The notes below the pieces were generated by a model that saw only the letters and a list, made by a program, of their open reading frames with translations, ran no database searches and was not told where the DNA came from. From Actinopolyspora saharensis (lineage in GTDB: Bacteria > Actinomycetota > Actinomycetes > Mycobacteriales > Pseudonocardiaceae): 64,000 bases of DNA. Both the position numbers and the translations under genes were made by a program. Each line of letters starts with the position of its first letter. The first letter of the stretch is position 1. Where the stretch lies: positions 1,922,001 through 1,986,000 of the forward strand of contig NZ_FNKO01000002.1 in assembly GCF_900100925.1 (NCBI RefSeq). Direction: 5' to 3'. Shown piece after piece: positions 57,433 through 64,000 of this stretch.

Positions 57433-57460
57433 GTGGGACGTCTCGCGTGAAACGTCCCAC
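57433..57460. terminator. Hairpin terminator between sunset-domain gene and lrp
   Basis: GTGGGACGT (57433) pairs perfectly with ACGTCCCAC (57452) around a 10-base loop, and CGTTTTC follows. It can serve both strands. Confidence 0.75.
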
Positions 57461-57474
57461 CGTTTTCGGGGAAG

Positions 57475-57915
57475 TCAGGCCTGCGGCGGGCGGTCGAGCA
57501 GGCGGGAGAGCACCACGGTGGAGACGGTCCTGTTGATGAACTCCACGGCGCGCAACCGCTCCAGCGCCGTCTCCAGGTGGTGGATGTCGGCGGCGCGCAG
57601 GTGCACGATCGCGTCCGCCTCTCCCGAGACGGTGTAGGCGCGGACGACCTCGGGAAGCGGTTCCAACCCGGCCAGCAGCCTCTCGGTCGGCACGTTCCCG
57701 TGGCAGTGCACCTCCACGAAGGCCTCGGTCCCCCAGCCGAGGGCCTCCGGGTCAACCACGGCGGTGAAGCCCTGCAGGATGCCCGTGTCGAGCAGCTTGT
57801 CCACGCGCCTCTTCACGGCCGGGGCGGAGAGGCCGACCTCGTGGCCGATCTCGGCGTAACTGGCTCGGGCATCCGTGACGAGTTGCGAAACGATTCGCTG
57901 GTCCAGGGGGTCCAT
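57475..57915 (-). CDS. Lrp/AsnC-family regulator
   Basis: 146 residues. MDPLDQRIVSQLVTDARASYAEIGHEVGLSAPAVKRRVDKLLDTGIL is the N-terminal helix-turn-helix; an amino-acid-binding (RAM) domain follows (EAFVEVHCHGNVPTERLLAGLEPLPEVVRAYTVSGEADAIVHLRA). It is divergent from the DDAH-like gene with a 75-bp promoter region that contains a palindrome, so it probably regulates that gene and itself, perhaps in response to arginine, citrulline or ornithine. ATG 57924, three codons upstream, is an alternative start. Confidence 0.9.
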   Translation of the reverse strand: MDPLDQRIVSQLVTDARASYAEIGHEVGLSAPAVKRRVDKLLDTGILQGFTAVVDPEALGWGTEAFVEVHCHGNVPTERLLAGLEPLPEVVRAYTVSGEADAIVHLRAADIHHLETALERLRAVEFINRTVSTVVLSRLLDRPPQA

Positions 57916-57950
57916 GTGCAACATTCTGCCGCATCCACCGCAATGAAGGC

Positions 57951-57961
57951 GCATTGAATGC
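57951..57961. promoter_or_regulatory. Palindrome in the lrp / DDAH promoter region
   Basis: GCATTGAATGC is a perfect 11-base palindrome. A related word GCATCCACCGCAATG lies just left (57931-57945). TAGATT (57978-57983) is a likely -10 eight bases before the DDAH-like ATG. Lrp-family proteins usually bind such sites next to their own gene. Confidence 0.5.
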
Positions 57962-57990
57962 AGTGGTGAACGAGGATTAGATTGCGAATC

Positions 57991-58863
57991 ATGTCGGTGC
58001 CCACTACCGCTGTGCCCAACGCCGTCCCCCGAGCCGAGGACGACGCCGTCCTCGCCACCCGGCGTCACTACGTGATGTGCCCACCCGAGCACTTCGCGGT
58101 GGAGTACTCCATAAACCCGTGGATGGATCCGAACGCGCCCGTGGACACCGAGCTGGCGATGGCCCAGTGGCGTGCGCTGAAGGACATCTACCTGAACCTG
58201 GGGCACACGGTGGAGACCGTTCCGCCCCAGCCCGGCCTGCCGGACATGGTGTTCTCCGCGAACTCGGCCACCGTCATCGAGGGGAAGGTGCTCGGGGCTC
58301 GTTTCCGCTCCGCGGAGCGCGCCCCGGAGGCGGAGCACTTCCGTCGCTGGTTCTCCACCGAGGGGTACCGGGACCTGGTGATGCCCTCCAGCATCAACGA
58401 GGCGGAGGGCGACTTCGCCTGGACGGGGCAGCTGCTGCTCGCGGGCAGTGGTTTCCGGACCGACCCGGGCGCGCACTCCGAGGCGCAGGAGGTGCTCGGC
58501 GTGCCGGTGGTCTCGCTCGGGCTGACCGATCCTCGCTACTACCACCTGGACACGGCGCTGTTCGTGCTGAGCAAGGGCCCGCGCCCCCAGGTGGCCTACT
58601 ACCCGGAGGCCTTCTCCGCGGGCTCCCAGCGGGTGCTGCGCAGGCTCTTCCCCGACGCGGTCATCGCCGATTCCGCCGACGCCGAGTGCCTCGGGCTGAA
58701 CGGGGTCTCCGACGGCAAGCACGTGGTGCTGCCCAGCGAGGCGACCGGCCTGGCGCGCAGCTTGGAAGGGCGGGGCTATGAGCCGGTGCTGACCGACGTC
58801 TCGGAGCTGCGCAAGTCCGGCGGTGGCCCCAAGTGCTGCACAATGGAATTGCACGGGGAGTGA
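57991..58863 (+). CDS. ddaH: Dimethylarginine dimethylaminohydrolase-like amidinotransferase-fold enzyme
   Basis: 290 residues of the arginine-modifying superfamily. MVFSANSATV, NEAEGDFAWTGQ, DPRYYHLDTALFVL and ECLGLNGVSDGKHVVLPSEA give the substrate and catalytic Asp/His regions. The catalytic cysteine is near the end, GGPKCCTMELHGE (Cys282 or Cys283). It probably hydrolyses an arginine derivative to citrulline; the exact substrate is not decided. ATG 57991 suits a leaderless mRNA; TTG 57982 is possible with GAGGA five bases upstream. Confidence 0.83.
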   Translation: MSVPTTAVPNAVPRAEDDAVLATRRHYVMCPPEHFAVEYSINPWMDPNAPVDTELAMAQWRALKDIYLNLGHTVETVPPQPGLPDMVFSANSATVIEGKVLGARFRSAERAPEAEHFRRWFSTEGYRDLVMPSSINEAEGDFAWTGQLLLAGSGFRTDPGAHSEAQEVLGVPVVSLGLTDPRYYHLDTALFVLSKGPRPQVAYYPEAFSAGSQRVLRRLFPDAVIADSADAECLGLNGVSDGKHVVLPSEATGLARSLEGRGYEPVLTDVSELRKSGGGPKCCTMELHGE

Positions 58864-59007
58864 CCCCGGGGGCGGGCCGACGTTCTCGAACGGGGGACCG
58901 CGCGGACGGCACCGGGCGAGCGGGTGGTGCCGCGTTGCCCGGTCCCGCCGCCCCGCGACGTGCCGGTCCGGAACGCTGCCCGGAGGCGACGACGCGGGCG
59001 GCGCGGC

Positions 59008-59901
59008 TCACTCCTCCAGCACGGCCTGGATGTCCAGCTTCACCTGAACGGTGGGGCCAACCACGCCGATCCCCTTGTTCAACAGCTGCTGCCAGTTGAC
59101 CGCGAAGTCCTCCCGCCGCAGTTCGGTGGCGCAGTGGCAGGCGGTGCGGGTGCCGTTCCAGCTCCTGGTGCCGAGATAGGTGGTTTCCAGCTGGACCGGG
59201 CTGGAGTTCCCGCGCAGCGTGAGGTTGCCGCTGACCTGCCACTTGTCCCCGCGCAGCTGGGTGATCCTGTCGCTGCGGAAGTACAGCTTCGGGTGATTGG
59301 CGACGTCCAGGAAGTCCGCCGAGCGCAGGTGCTCGTCACGCATGCGCACTCCGGTGTCGATGCTGGAGGCGTCTATGGCGACCTCGACCTTCGACTCCTC
59401 GAAGGGCTCGCGCACCATGATGCGCCCCTCGAGGTCCCGGAAGGCGCCGTGCACCTTCGACATGCCGATGTGCTGTGCGATGAACCGTATCTCGCTGTGG
59501 TCCGGGTCGAAGGTCCACACGCCGGGTTCGGGCAGGGTGGCGCTCTCGGGGTCGCGCGTCAGCCGCACGGCACCGATGGAGGTGTGCCGGTTGGTGCGGA
59601 TCTCCACCCGCGTGCCCAACCGCTGATAGCCGCCCGCGGTGACGGAGACCTTGTGCTGTCCGGGGGGAACCGTGGCGAGGAAGAAGCCGTACCCGTCGGT
59701 GGTGCCGACGGCGGCCTGCTGGTTGAGTCGGTTGACCACGGTGACGGTCGCGTCGGGGAGCGGACGATCAGCCTCGTCGTGCACCTGGCAGCTCAACGTC
59801 CCGCCGTCGAGAGGTGTCGGGGGCAGCGCGTTGCTCGCACCCTCTCGGCCCGGTTTCCTGGAGCGGGTGAAACCACGTTGACGCAGTTTGGACAAGACCA
59901 T
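59008..59901 (-). CDS. YceI-like protein with N-terminal carboxypeptidase-regulatory-type domain
   Basis: 297 residues. After a basic start, residues ~36-115 form a CnaB/carboxypeptidase regulatory-like fold (LSCQVHDEADRPLPDATVTVVN, GTTDGYGFFLATVPPGQHKVSVTAGGY). The rest is a YceI lipocalin-like domain (GVWTFDPDHSEIRFIAQHIGMSKVHGAFRDLEGRI; VEVAIDASSIDTGVRMRDEHLRSADFLDVANHPKLYFRS). YceI proteins bind long isoprenoid or amphiphilic molecules, which is suggestive next to quinone genes. No export signal is seen. ATG 59901 has GGAGAGG eight bases upstream. Confidence 0.88.
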   Translation of the reverse strand: MVLSKLRQRGFTRSRKPGREGASNALPPTPLDGGTLSCQVHDEADRPLPDATVTVVNRLNQQAAVGTTDGYGFFLATVPPGQHKVSVTAGGYQRLGTRVEIRTNRHTSIGAVRLTRDPESATLPEPGVWTFDPDHSEIRFIAQHIGMSKVHGAFRDLEGRIMVREPFEESKVEVAIDASSIDTGVRMRDEHLRSADFLDVANHPKLYFRSDRITQLRGDKWQVSGNLTLRGNSSPVQLETTYLGTRSWNGTRTACHCATELRREDFAVNWQQLLNKGIGVVGPTVQVKLDIQAVLEE

Positions 59902-60035
59902 CCGAAAATCCTCTCCGCCGCCGGTCACCGGTTCGGTGCTCGGCGACAGTACACAGGAGCCCGTTCGTCAATCGTGAGCACGGTCGTCGGAGAAGTCCGT
60001 GCGGTTCTACGGGGTCATTACGAGACGAACCTTCA

Positions 60036-60117
60036 ACTGATCAGTAGTTTAGTTTGCCGGGAAGGCAAAGATGATCGGTGGTGGTCGTGTTCACGATCGT
60101 CGGTGGTCACATGTGAC
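60036..60117. promoter_or_regulatory. Cluster of palindromes in the YceI / htpX divergent region
   Basis: Three separate symmetric words lie in 82 bases: ACTGATCAGT (60036-60045, perfect), TTTGCC-GGGAA-GGCAAA (60053-60069), and GTCACATGTGAC (60106-60117, perfect 12-mer). They lie in the 435-bp gap that must hold both promoters. The rest of the gap shows no gene. Confidence 0.5.
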
Positions 60118-60336
60118 GTGTTCGTCGTCGGGGAGCGCGGAACTAGGGGAGGACGCACGACGTTGACCAGGTGAGTTCTCCGCGAGGTGCCCGGAGACGG
60201 GCACGAGCCTCGGAGGGCGCCCGCGGAGTCGGGGCGTGGACGGGGCCACCGGATCGGGTGGGCGTGGTTCGCGGCCCCGGTTCCGCCGCGGAGTACTCGC
60301 CGAACGGTTCGGAGTCCGGACGAAGGCGGGAGCACA

Positions 60337-61209
60337 GTGCACAGGCAGTGGAACGGAGTCAAGACGGCGCTCTTGCTGGGAGGCATGAGCGCGCTCATCG
60401 TGCTGATCGGAGCTCTGTTCGGTCGGACCGGGATGGTCGTGGCGCTGTTGGTCGCCCTCGGCGTGAACGGTTACGCCTACTTCAACTCTGCCAACCTCGC
60501 GCTGCGTTCGATGCGGGCCCGCCCGGTCTCGGAGGCGGAGCAGCCGGGGATGTACCGCATAGTCCGGGAACTGGCCACGTCAGCCAAGCAGCCCATGCCC
60601 ACCTTGTACGTCAGCCCGACGAAGGCGCCCAACGCCTTCGCCACCGGACGCAACCCGCGCAACGCGGCCGTGTGCGCGACGGCGGGCATCCTGGAGCTGC
60701 TGGACGAGCGCGAGCTGCGCGCCGTGCTCGGTCACGAGCTCTCGCACGTGTACAACCGCGACATCCTGATCTCCAGCGTGGCCGGGGCGCTGGCCAGCGC
60801 GGTCACCTTCCTGGCCAACTTCGGGATGCTCTTCGCGCACTTCGGGGGCGATGACGAGGACCGGCCGAGTCTGGCCATGATGTTGCTCGTCTCCCTGCTC
60901 GGTCCGATAGCGGCCGCCGTGATCCAGATGGCGGTGAGCCGTTCCCGGGAGTACCAGGCCGACTCCTCGGGCGCGGAGCTGACCGGGGATCCGCTCGGCC
61001 TGGCCTCGGCGTTGCGCAAGCTGGAGCGCGGGACCCAGGAGGCCCCGCTCGCGGCCGAGCCGGGACTGGTCAGCGAGTCCCACCTGATGATCGCCAACCC
61101 GTTCCGCCCGGGTGAGCGCATGGCGCGGTTGTTCTCCACCCATCCGCCGATCTCGGACCGGGTGCAGCGCCTGGAGGGGATGGCTGGTCGCAGGCTGCCC
61201 TCTTACTGA
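60337..61209 (+). CDS. htpX: Membrane zinc metalloprotease HtpX
   Basis: 290 residues, M48 family, membrane protein quality control. Two N-terminal helices ([34 protein letters not shown]), the zinc motif H133ELSH in [17 protein letters not shown], and the third ligand Glu205 in [20 protein letters not shown]-type end ([17 protein letters not shown]) is present. GTG 60337 has GGGAG ~5 bases upstream. In M. tuberculosis htpX follows grcC1 directly; here several genes intervene. Confidence 0.95.
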   Translation: MHRQWNGVKTALLLGGMSALIVLIGALFGRTGMVVALLVALGVNGYAYFNSANLALRSMRARPVSEAEQPGMYRIVRELATSAKQPMPTLYVSPTKAPNAFATGRNPRNAAVCATAGILELLDERELRAVLGHELSHVYNRDILISSVAGALASAVTFLANFGMLFAHFGGDDEDRPSLAMMLLVSLLGPIAAAVIQMAVSRSREYQADSSGAELTGDPLGLASALRKLERGTQEAPLAAEPGLVSESHLMIANPFRPGERMARLFSTHPPISDRVQRLEGMAGRRLPSY

Positions 61210-61291
61210 TCCGGTCCGGCCCGATCCCGGTCCGGAGGGGCGGGGCACCTCGCCGGACCACCCGAGCGGAACCGAGCGGATGCTCCGCTGC

Positions 61292-62182
61292 TCAGTCCGG
61301 TGCCGGGGCGTCGGCCACGCTCCGGGCCACCTCCATGACGTACTGACCGTAGCCGGACTTGGCCAGTCCGGCCCCGAGCTCGTAGCAGGCCTCCGCGGAG
61401 ATGTAGCCCATTCGCAGGGCGATCTCCTCCAGGCAGGCGATGCGCACGCCCTGGCGGTTCTCCAGCACCTGCACGAACTGTCCCGCCTCCAGCAGTGACT
61501 CGTGCGTGCCGGTGTCCAACCAGGCGTAGCCGCGTCCCAGCTCGGTGAGCCTGGCCCTGTCCCGCTTCAGGTACTCCGAGTTGATGTCGGTGATCTCCAG
61601 CTCGCCCCGCGCGGAGGGGGTCAGCGAGCGCGCGATGTCCACGACCTCGTTGTCGTAGAAGTACAGCCCGGTGATCGCCTTGTCGGAGCGCGGTTGGCTC
61701 GGTTTCTCCTCCAGGGAGACCAGACGTCCGGAGGAGTCGGTCTCGCCGACCCCGTAGCGCTGGGGGTCGCGCACCGAGTAGCCGAACAGGGTGCATCCGT
61801 CCAGCTCGCGGGCGCTGCGCTGCAGCAGCTTCGAGAAGCCCTGGCCGTAGAAGATGTTGTCCCCGAGGACGAGGGCCACCGAGTCGTCACCGATGAAGTC
61901 GGCACCGATCACGAAAGCCTCGGCCAGGCCGTTGGGCTCGTGTTGGACGGTGTAGTGGATGTTGAGCCCGAGGTGGCTTCCGTCGCCGAACAGCCTGCGG
62001 AAGAGCGGCAGGTCGGCCGGTGTGGAGATCAGCAGGACGTCCCTGATGCCCGCGAGCATCAGCACCGACAACGGGTAGTACACCATCGGTTTGTCGTAGA
62101 CGGGCAGCAGCTGCTTGGAAACCACCTGCGTGACCGGGTGCAGACGTGTTCCGTTGCCTCCTGCGAGCACGATCCCCTTCAC
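61292..62182 (-). CDS. rfbA: Glucose-1-phosphate thymidylyltransferase
   Basis: Makes dTDP-glucose, the first step toward dTDP-rhamnose for the cell wall linker or other glycans. 296 residues. [38 protein letters not shown] is the nucleotide site, [11 protein letters not shown] and [19 protein letters not shown] the sugar-phosphate site, and [12 protein letters not shown] then [17 protein letters not shown] complete the family pattern. ATG 62182 is unambiguous, with GGAAGGAG a few bases upstream. No other rfb genes are in the window. Confidence 0.95.
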   Translation of the reverse strand: MKGIVLAGGNGTRLHPVTQVVSKQLLPVYDKPMVYYPLSVLMLAGIRDVLLISTPADLPLFRRLFGDGSHLGLNIHYTVQHEPNGLAEAFVIGADFIGDDSVALVLGDNIFYGQGFSKLLQRSARELDGCTLFGYSVRDPQRYGVGETDSSGRLVSLEEKPSQPRSDKAITGLYFYDNEVVDIARSLTPSARGELEITDINSEYLKRDRARLTELGRGYAWLDTGTHESLLEAGQFVQVLENRQGVRIACLEEIALRMGYISAEACYELGAGLAKSGYGQYVMEVARSVADAPAPD

Positions 62183-62253
62183 GTGGCTCCTTCCGTCGGG
62201 TCACCGGCGCCCTCGTCCCCGCGGCGGGGACGGTTCAGCGGGCGTTCGAGGTG

Positions 62254-62745
62254 TCAACGATAGTTCTCGAACTGGAGCGCCACGTCGAAGTCGCTGTTCT
62301 TCAGCAGCGAGATGACGTCCTGCAGGTCGTCCTTCTTCTTGCCGGACACGCGCAGCTGGTCCCCCTGGATCTGGGCCTGCACGCCCTTGGGGGCCTCGTC
62401 CCTGATCTTCTTGGAGATCTTCTTGGCCGTCTCCTGGGCGATGCCCTGCTTGAGGTTGCCGGTGACCTTGTGCACCTGGCCCGAGCTGATCGGTTCGCCC
62501 AGGTCCACGGCCTTCAGGGACACCCCGCGCTTGACGAGCTTCTCCTTGAAGACCTCCACGGCGGCCTTGCAGCGTTCCTCGGTCTCAGACTCGAGGGTCA
62601 CGCTCTCCTCGCCGGCCCAGCTGATCCTGGTTCCGGTGCCCCTGAAGTCGAAGCGGTTGGCCAGTTCCTTGGCGGCCTGGTTGAGCGCGTTGTCCACCTC
62701 CTGGCGGTCGACCTTGCTCACGACGTCGAACGACGGGTCGGCCAT
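62254..62745 (-). CDS. yajQ: YajQ family nucleotide-binding protein
   Basis: 163 residues of the UPF0234 family: [39 protein letters not shown] at the start and [27 protein letters not shown] at the end. Members bind RNA or cyclic di-GMP in other bacteria; the role here is not known. ATG 62745 has GAGGAG six bases upstream. It is upstream of rfbA on the same strand (71 bp apart), and tRNA-Tyr is transcribed away from it. M. tuberculosis Rv0566c holds the same place near htpX. Confidence 0.95.
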   Translation of the reverse strand: MADPSFDVVSKVDRQEVDNALNQAAKELANRFDFRGTGTRISWAGEESVTLESETEERCKAAVEVFKEKLVKRGVSLKAVDLGEPISSGQVHKVTGNLKQGIAQETAKKISKKIRDEAPKGVQAQIQGDQLRVSGKKKDDLQDVISLLKNSDFDVALQFENYR

Positions 62746-62803
62746 GTTCAACTCCTCGCCTTCGGTTGCGCTTGTGGTGCCCGAACACGCTACCCGCCCC
62801 CCG

Positions 62804-62834
62804 TTGTGAAGGCGCGTCCGACGGTGTGTATGAT
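62804..62834 (+). promoter_or_regulatory. Probable promoter of tRNA-Tyr
   Basis: TATGAT (62829-62834) is a near-consensus -10 and TTGTGA (62804-62809) a fair -35, 19 bases apart. It lies 33 bases before the tRNA 5' end. Confidence 0.55.
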
Positions 62835-62866
62835 TTGAGTACAAGCCAACAGCGGATGGCTAACAA

Positions 62867-62950
62867 GCCGGGTTGCCCGAGCGGCCAAAGGGAGCTGACT
62901 GTAAATCAGCCGCGCAAGCTTCAGAGGTTCGAATCCTCTACCCGGCACCA
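62867..62950 (+). tRNA. tRNA-Tyr (anticodon GTA)
   Basis: The acceptor arms GCCGGGT and ACCCGGC pair perfectly. The anticodon stem GCTGA/TCAGC carries loop CTGTAAA with anticodon GTA at 62901-62903. A long variable arm (CGCGCAAGCTTC) marks a class II tRNA, and the T arm is AGAGG-TTCGAAT-CCTCT. The CCA end (62948-62950) is encoded. A promoter and a terminator flank it, so it is a single transcription unit. Confidence 0.97.
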
Positions 62951-62956
62951 TCGGCG

Positions 62957-63000
62957 AAACCGCCCTCTGACCCGCGAAGACGGGACAGGGGGCGGTTTTT
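62957..63000 (+). terminator. Rho-independent terminator of tRNA-Tyr
   Basis: AAACCGCCC (62957) pairs with GGGCGGTTT (62990), with an inner CCCG/CGGG pair, and ends in a five-T run (62996-63000). It starts seven bases after the tRNA CCA. Confidence 0.88.
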
Positions 63001-63158
63001 CGTGTGTCCGGCCGTCCCCGGAGTTCCCCGGGTTCGCCCGGCTGTCTGCGGCCAATGCGTGGCCACGCCGCGCCAAATGTGCGCCAAGACCTCGGCGGGA
63101 CGCTCCTGCGGGGACGTCGCTGTGGTCGCCGCGGCCCGTGCGGTTGTAGCGTCCGCAC

Positions 63159-64000
63159 ATGCGCGTGTTGACCACCCCGCAGGAAGCTTTCGAGCGGGTC
63201 ACCGGATTCGACTACCAGCCGTACTACGCCGAGGTGCCCGACCAGGACGGCGGGACGCTGCGGATGTCCTACGTGGACGAAGGACCGCGGCAGGGGCCCG
63301 TCGTGCTGTTGCTGCACGGGGAACCGAGCTGGTCGTTCCTGTACCGGAAGGTCGTCCCGGTGCTCACCGGCGCGGGGATCCGCGCCGTGGCCCCCGACCT
63401 GGTCGGTTTCGGCCGTTCGGACAAGCCGGCCGACCCCGCCGACCACAGTTACGCCCGCCACGTCGAGTGGGTCCGCTCCCTGGCCTTCGACGTGCTGGAC
63501 CTGCGCGGGGTGACGCTGGTCGGTCAGGACTGGGGCGGGCTGATCGGCCTGCGGCTGCTGGCGGAGCACCCGGAGCGGTTCGCGGGTGCCGTGGCGGCCA
63601 ACACCGGGATGCCCACCGGGGATCGCGACATGCCCGAGGTGTGGTGGCGCTTCCGCCGCACGGTCGAGAAGGCCGAGAACCTCGATGTCGGTCGGCTGGT
63701 CGAGGGCGGATGCGCCCGTCCGGTCGCCGAGGAGGTCCGGGCGGCCTACGACGCCCCGTTCCCCGACGAGTCCCACAAGGTGGGGCCGCGCGTCATGCCC
63801 ACCCTCGTTCCCACGAGCCCGGACGACCCGGCCACCGAGGCCAACCGGACGGCCTGGCGGGCACTGGCCGCGAGCCGGATCCCGCTGCTCACCGCTTTCG
63901 GGGACAGCGACCCGATAACCGGGGCGATGGGCCCGGTGCTGCGTGGGAAGGTCCCGGGAGCCGAGGGGCAGAACCACACCACGCTCGAGAACGCGGGGCA
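63159..64000 (+). CDS. Haloalkane dehalogenase (partial, runs off the window)
   Basis: 280 codons are present with no stop. Alpha/beta hydrolase: LLLHGEPSWSFLYRKV holds the oxyanion residue, VGQDWGG holds the nucleophile Asp124 with halide-binding Trp125, the same numbering as in the classical enzyme DhlA. FGDSDPIT probably gives the acid. The catalytic histidine should lie just past the window end (GAEGQNHTTLENAG is the last part seen). It belongs to the subfamily with DhlA/DhmA by these motifs. ATG 63159 is six bases after TAGCGT, so the mRNA is probably leaderless. True halogenated substrates are unproven. Confidence 0.9.
   Translation, partial: MRVLTTPQEAFERVTGFDYQPYYAEVPDQDGGTLRMSYVDEGPRQGPVVLLLHGEPSWSFLYRKVVPVLTGAGIRAVAPDLVGFGRSDKPADPADHSYARHVEWVRSLAFDVLDLRGVTLVGQDWGGLIGLRLLAEHPERFAGAVAANTGMPTGDRDMPEVWWRFRRTVEKAENLDVGRLVEGGCARPVAEEVRAAYDAPFPDESHKVGPRVMPTLVPTSPDDPATEANRTAWRALAASRIPLLTAFGDSDPITGAMGPVLRGKVPGAEGQNHTTLENAG

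Noticed and set aside
57201..57755. Minus-strand frame across repeat copy B encoding a peptide also found opposite copy A
   Set aside because: The shared peptide follows from DNA identity of the repeats. The frame has no suitable start signal and overlaps lrp, and copy C does not preserve it through its stem.

Overview
The window is 64 kb of roughly 70% GC DNA, densely coded, with many GTG and TTG starts and stop/start overlaps. Gene content and order point to a mycelial actinomycete of the Pseudonocardiales (Actinopolyspora or Saccharopolyspora type): haem genes behind rex, a BldC-type regulator, a DUF397 protein, menaquinone and type I NADH dehydrogenase genes. From memory, the order hemA-hemC-hemD-hemB ... 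hemL-phosphatase-resA-ccdA-resB-ccsB ... menA-menE-menB-menD ... menG-menJ ... polyprenyl synthase-htpX ... yajQ parallels Mycobacterium tuberculosis Rv0509-Rv0566. The striking difference is that the whole nuoA-N operon sits here between menJ and the polyprenyl synthase.

Layout. 1-5.4 kb: end of rex, then hemA-hemC-hemD as one overlapping unit, a hairpin terminator, and hemB. 5.4-8 kb: three related four-helix membrane proteins and one small membrane protein. 8.1-14.4 kb: hemL, a histidine phosphatase, and the cytochrome c maturation set resA, ccdA, resB, ccsB. 14.6-21.3 kb: an EspI-like MinD ATPase, BldC, a DUF4229 protein, a lipoprotein and a group of small proteins resembling type VII secretion substrates. 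21.4-30.4 kb: menA, menE, menB (minus), menD (plus), a secreted M1 peptidase, a PqqD-like protein, a decayed DUF5753 regulator with an intact DUF397 protein, and isochorismate synthase. 30.5-34.9 kb: accessory genes, including an orphan PaaC-like protein and an antitoxin whose PIN toxin is broken. 35-37.6 kb: menG and menJ. 37.7-54.5 kb: nuoA-N. 54.6-64 kb: polyprenyl diphosphate synthase (apparently frameshifted near its N-terminus), a sunset-domain protein, Lrp and a DDAH-like enzyme, YceI, HtpX, RfbA, YajQ, tRNA-Tyr, and the start of a haloalkane dehalogenase.

How it works together. Most of the window builds a menaquinone-based electron transport chain: haem, cytochrome c assembly, menaquinone headgroup, side chain and side-chain reduction, and complex I. 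The redox sensor Rex is encoded at the left edge. Two sites that match the Streptomyces Rex operator lie upstream of menJ and of nuoA, so one NADH/NAD+ sensor may set both the quinone and its main electron donor.

The most unusual feature is a family of three intergenic elements (16.2, 35.8 and 57.2 kb). Each is a long hairpin capped by GTAG-CGRC-CTAC and followed by a conserved tail of about 60 nt. The stems of the third copy have different sequence but the same architecture, which is the pattern expected of a conserved structure. No insertion sequence, CRISPR array, rRNA or replication origin was seen.
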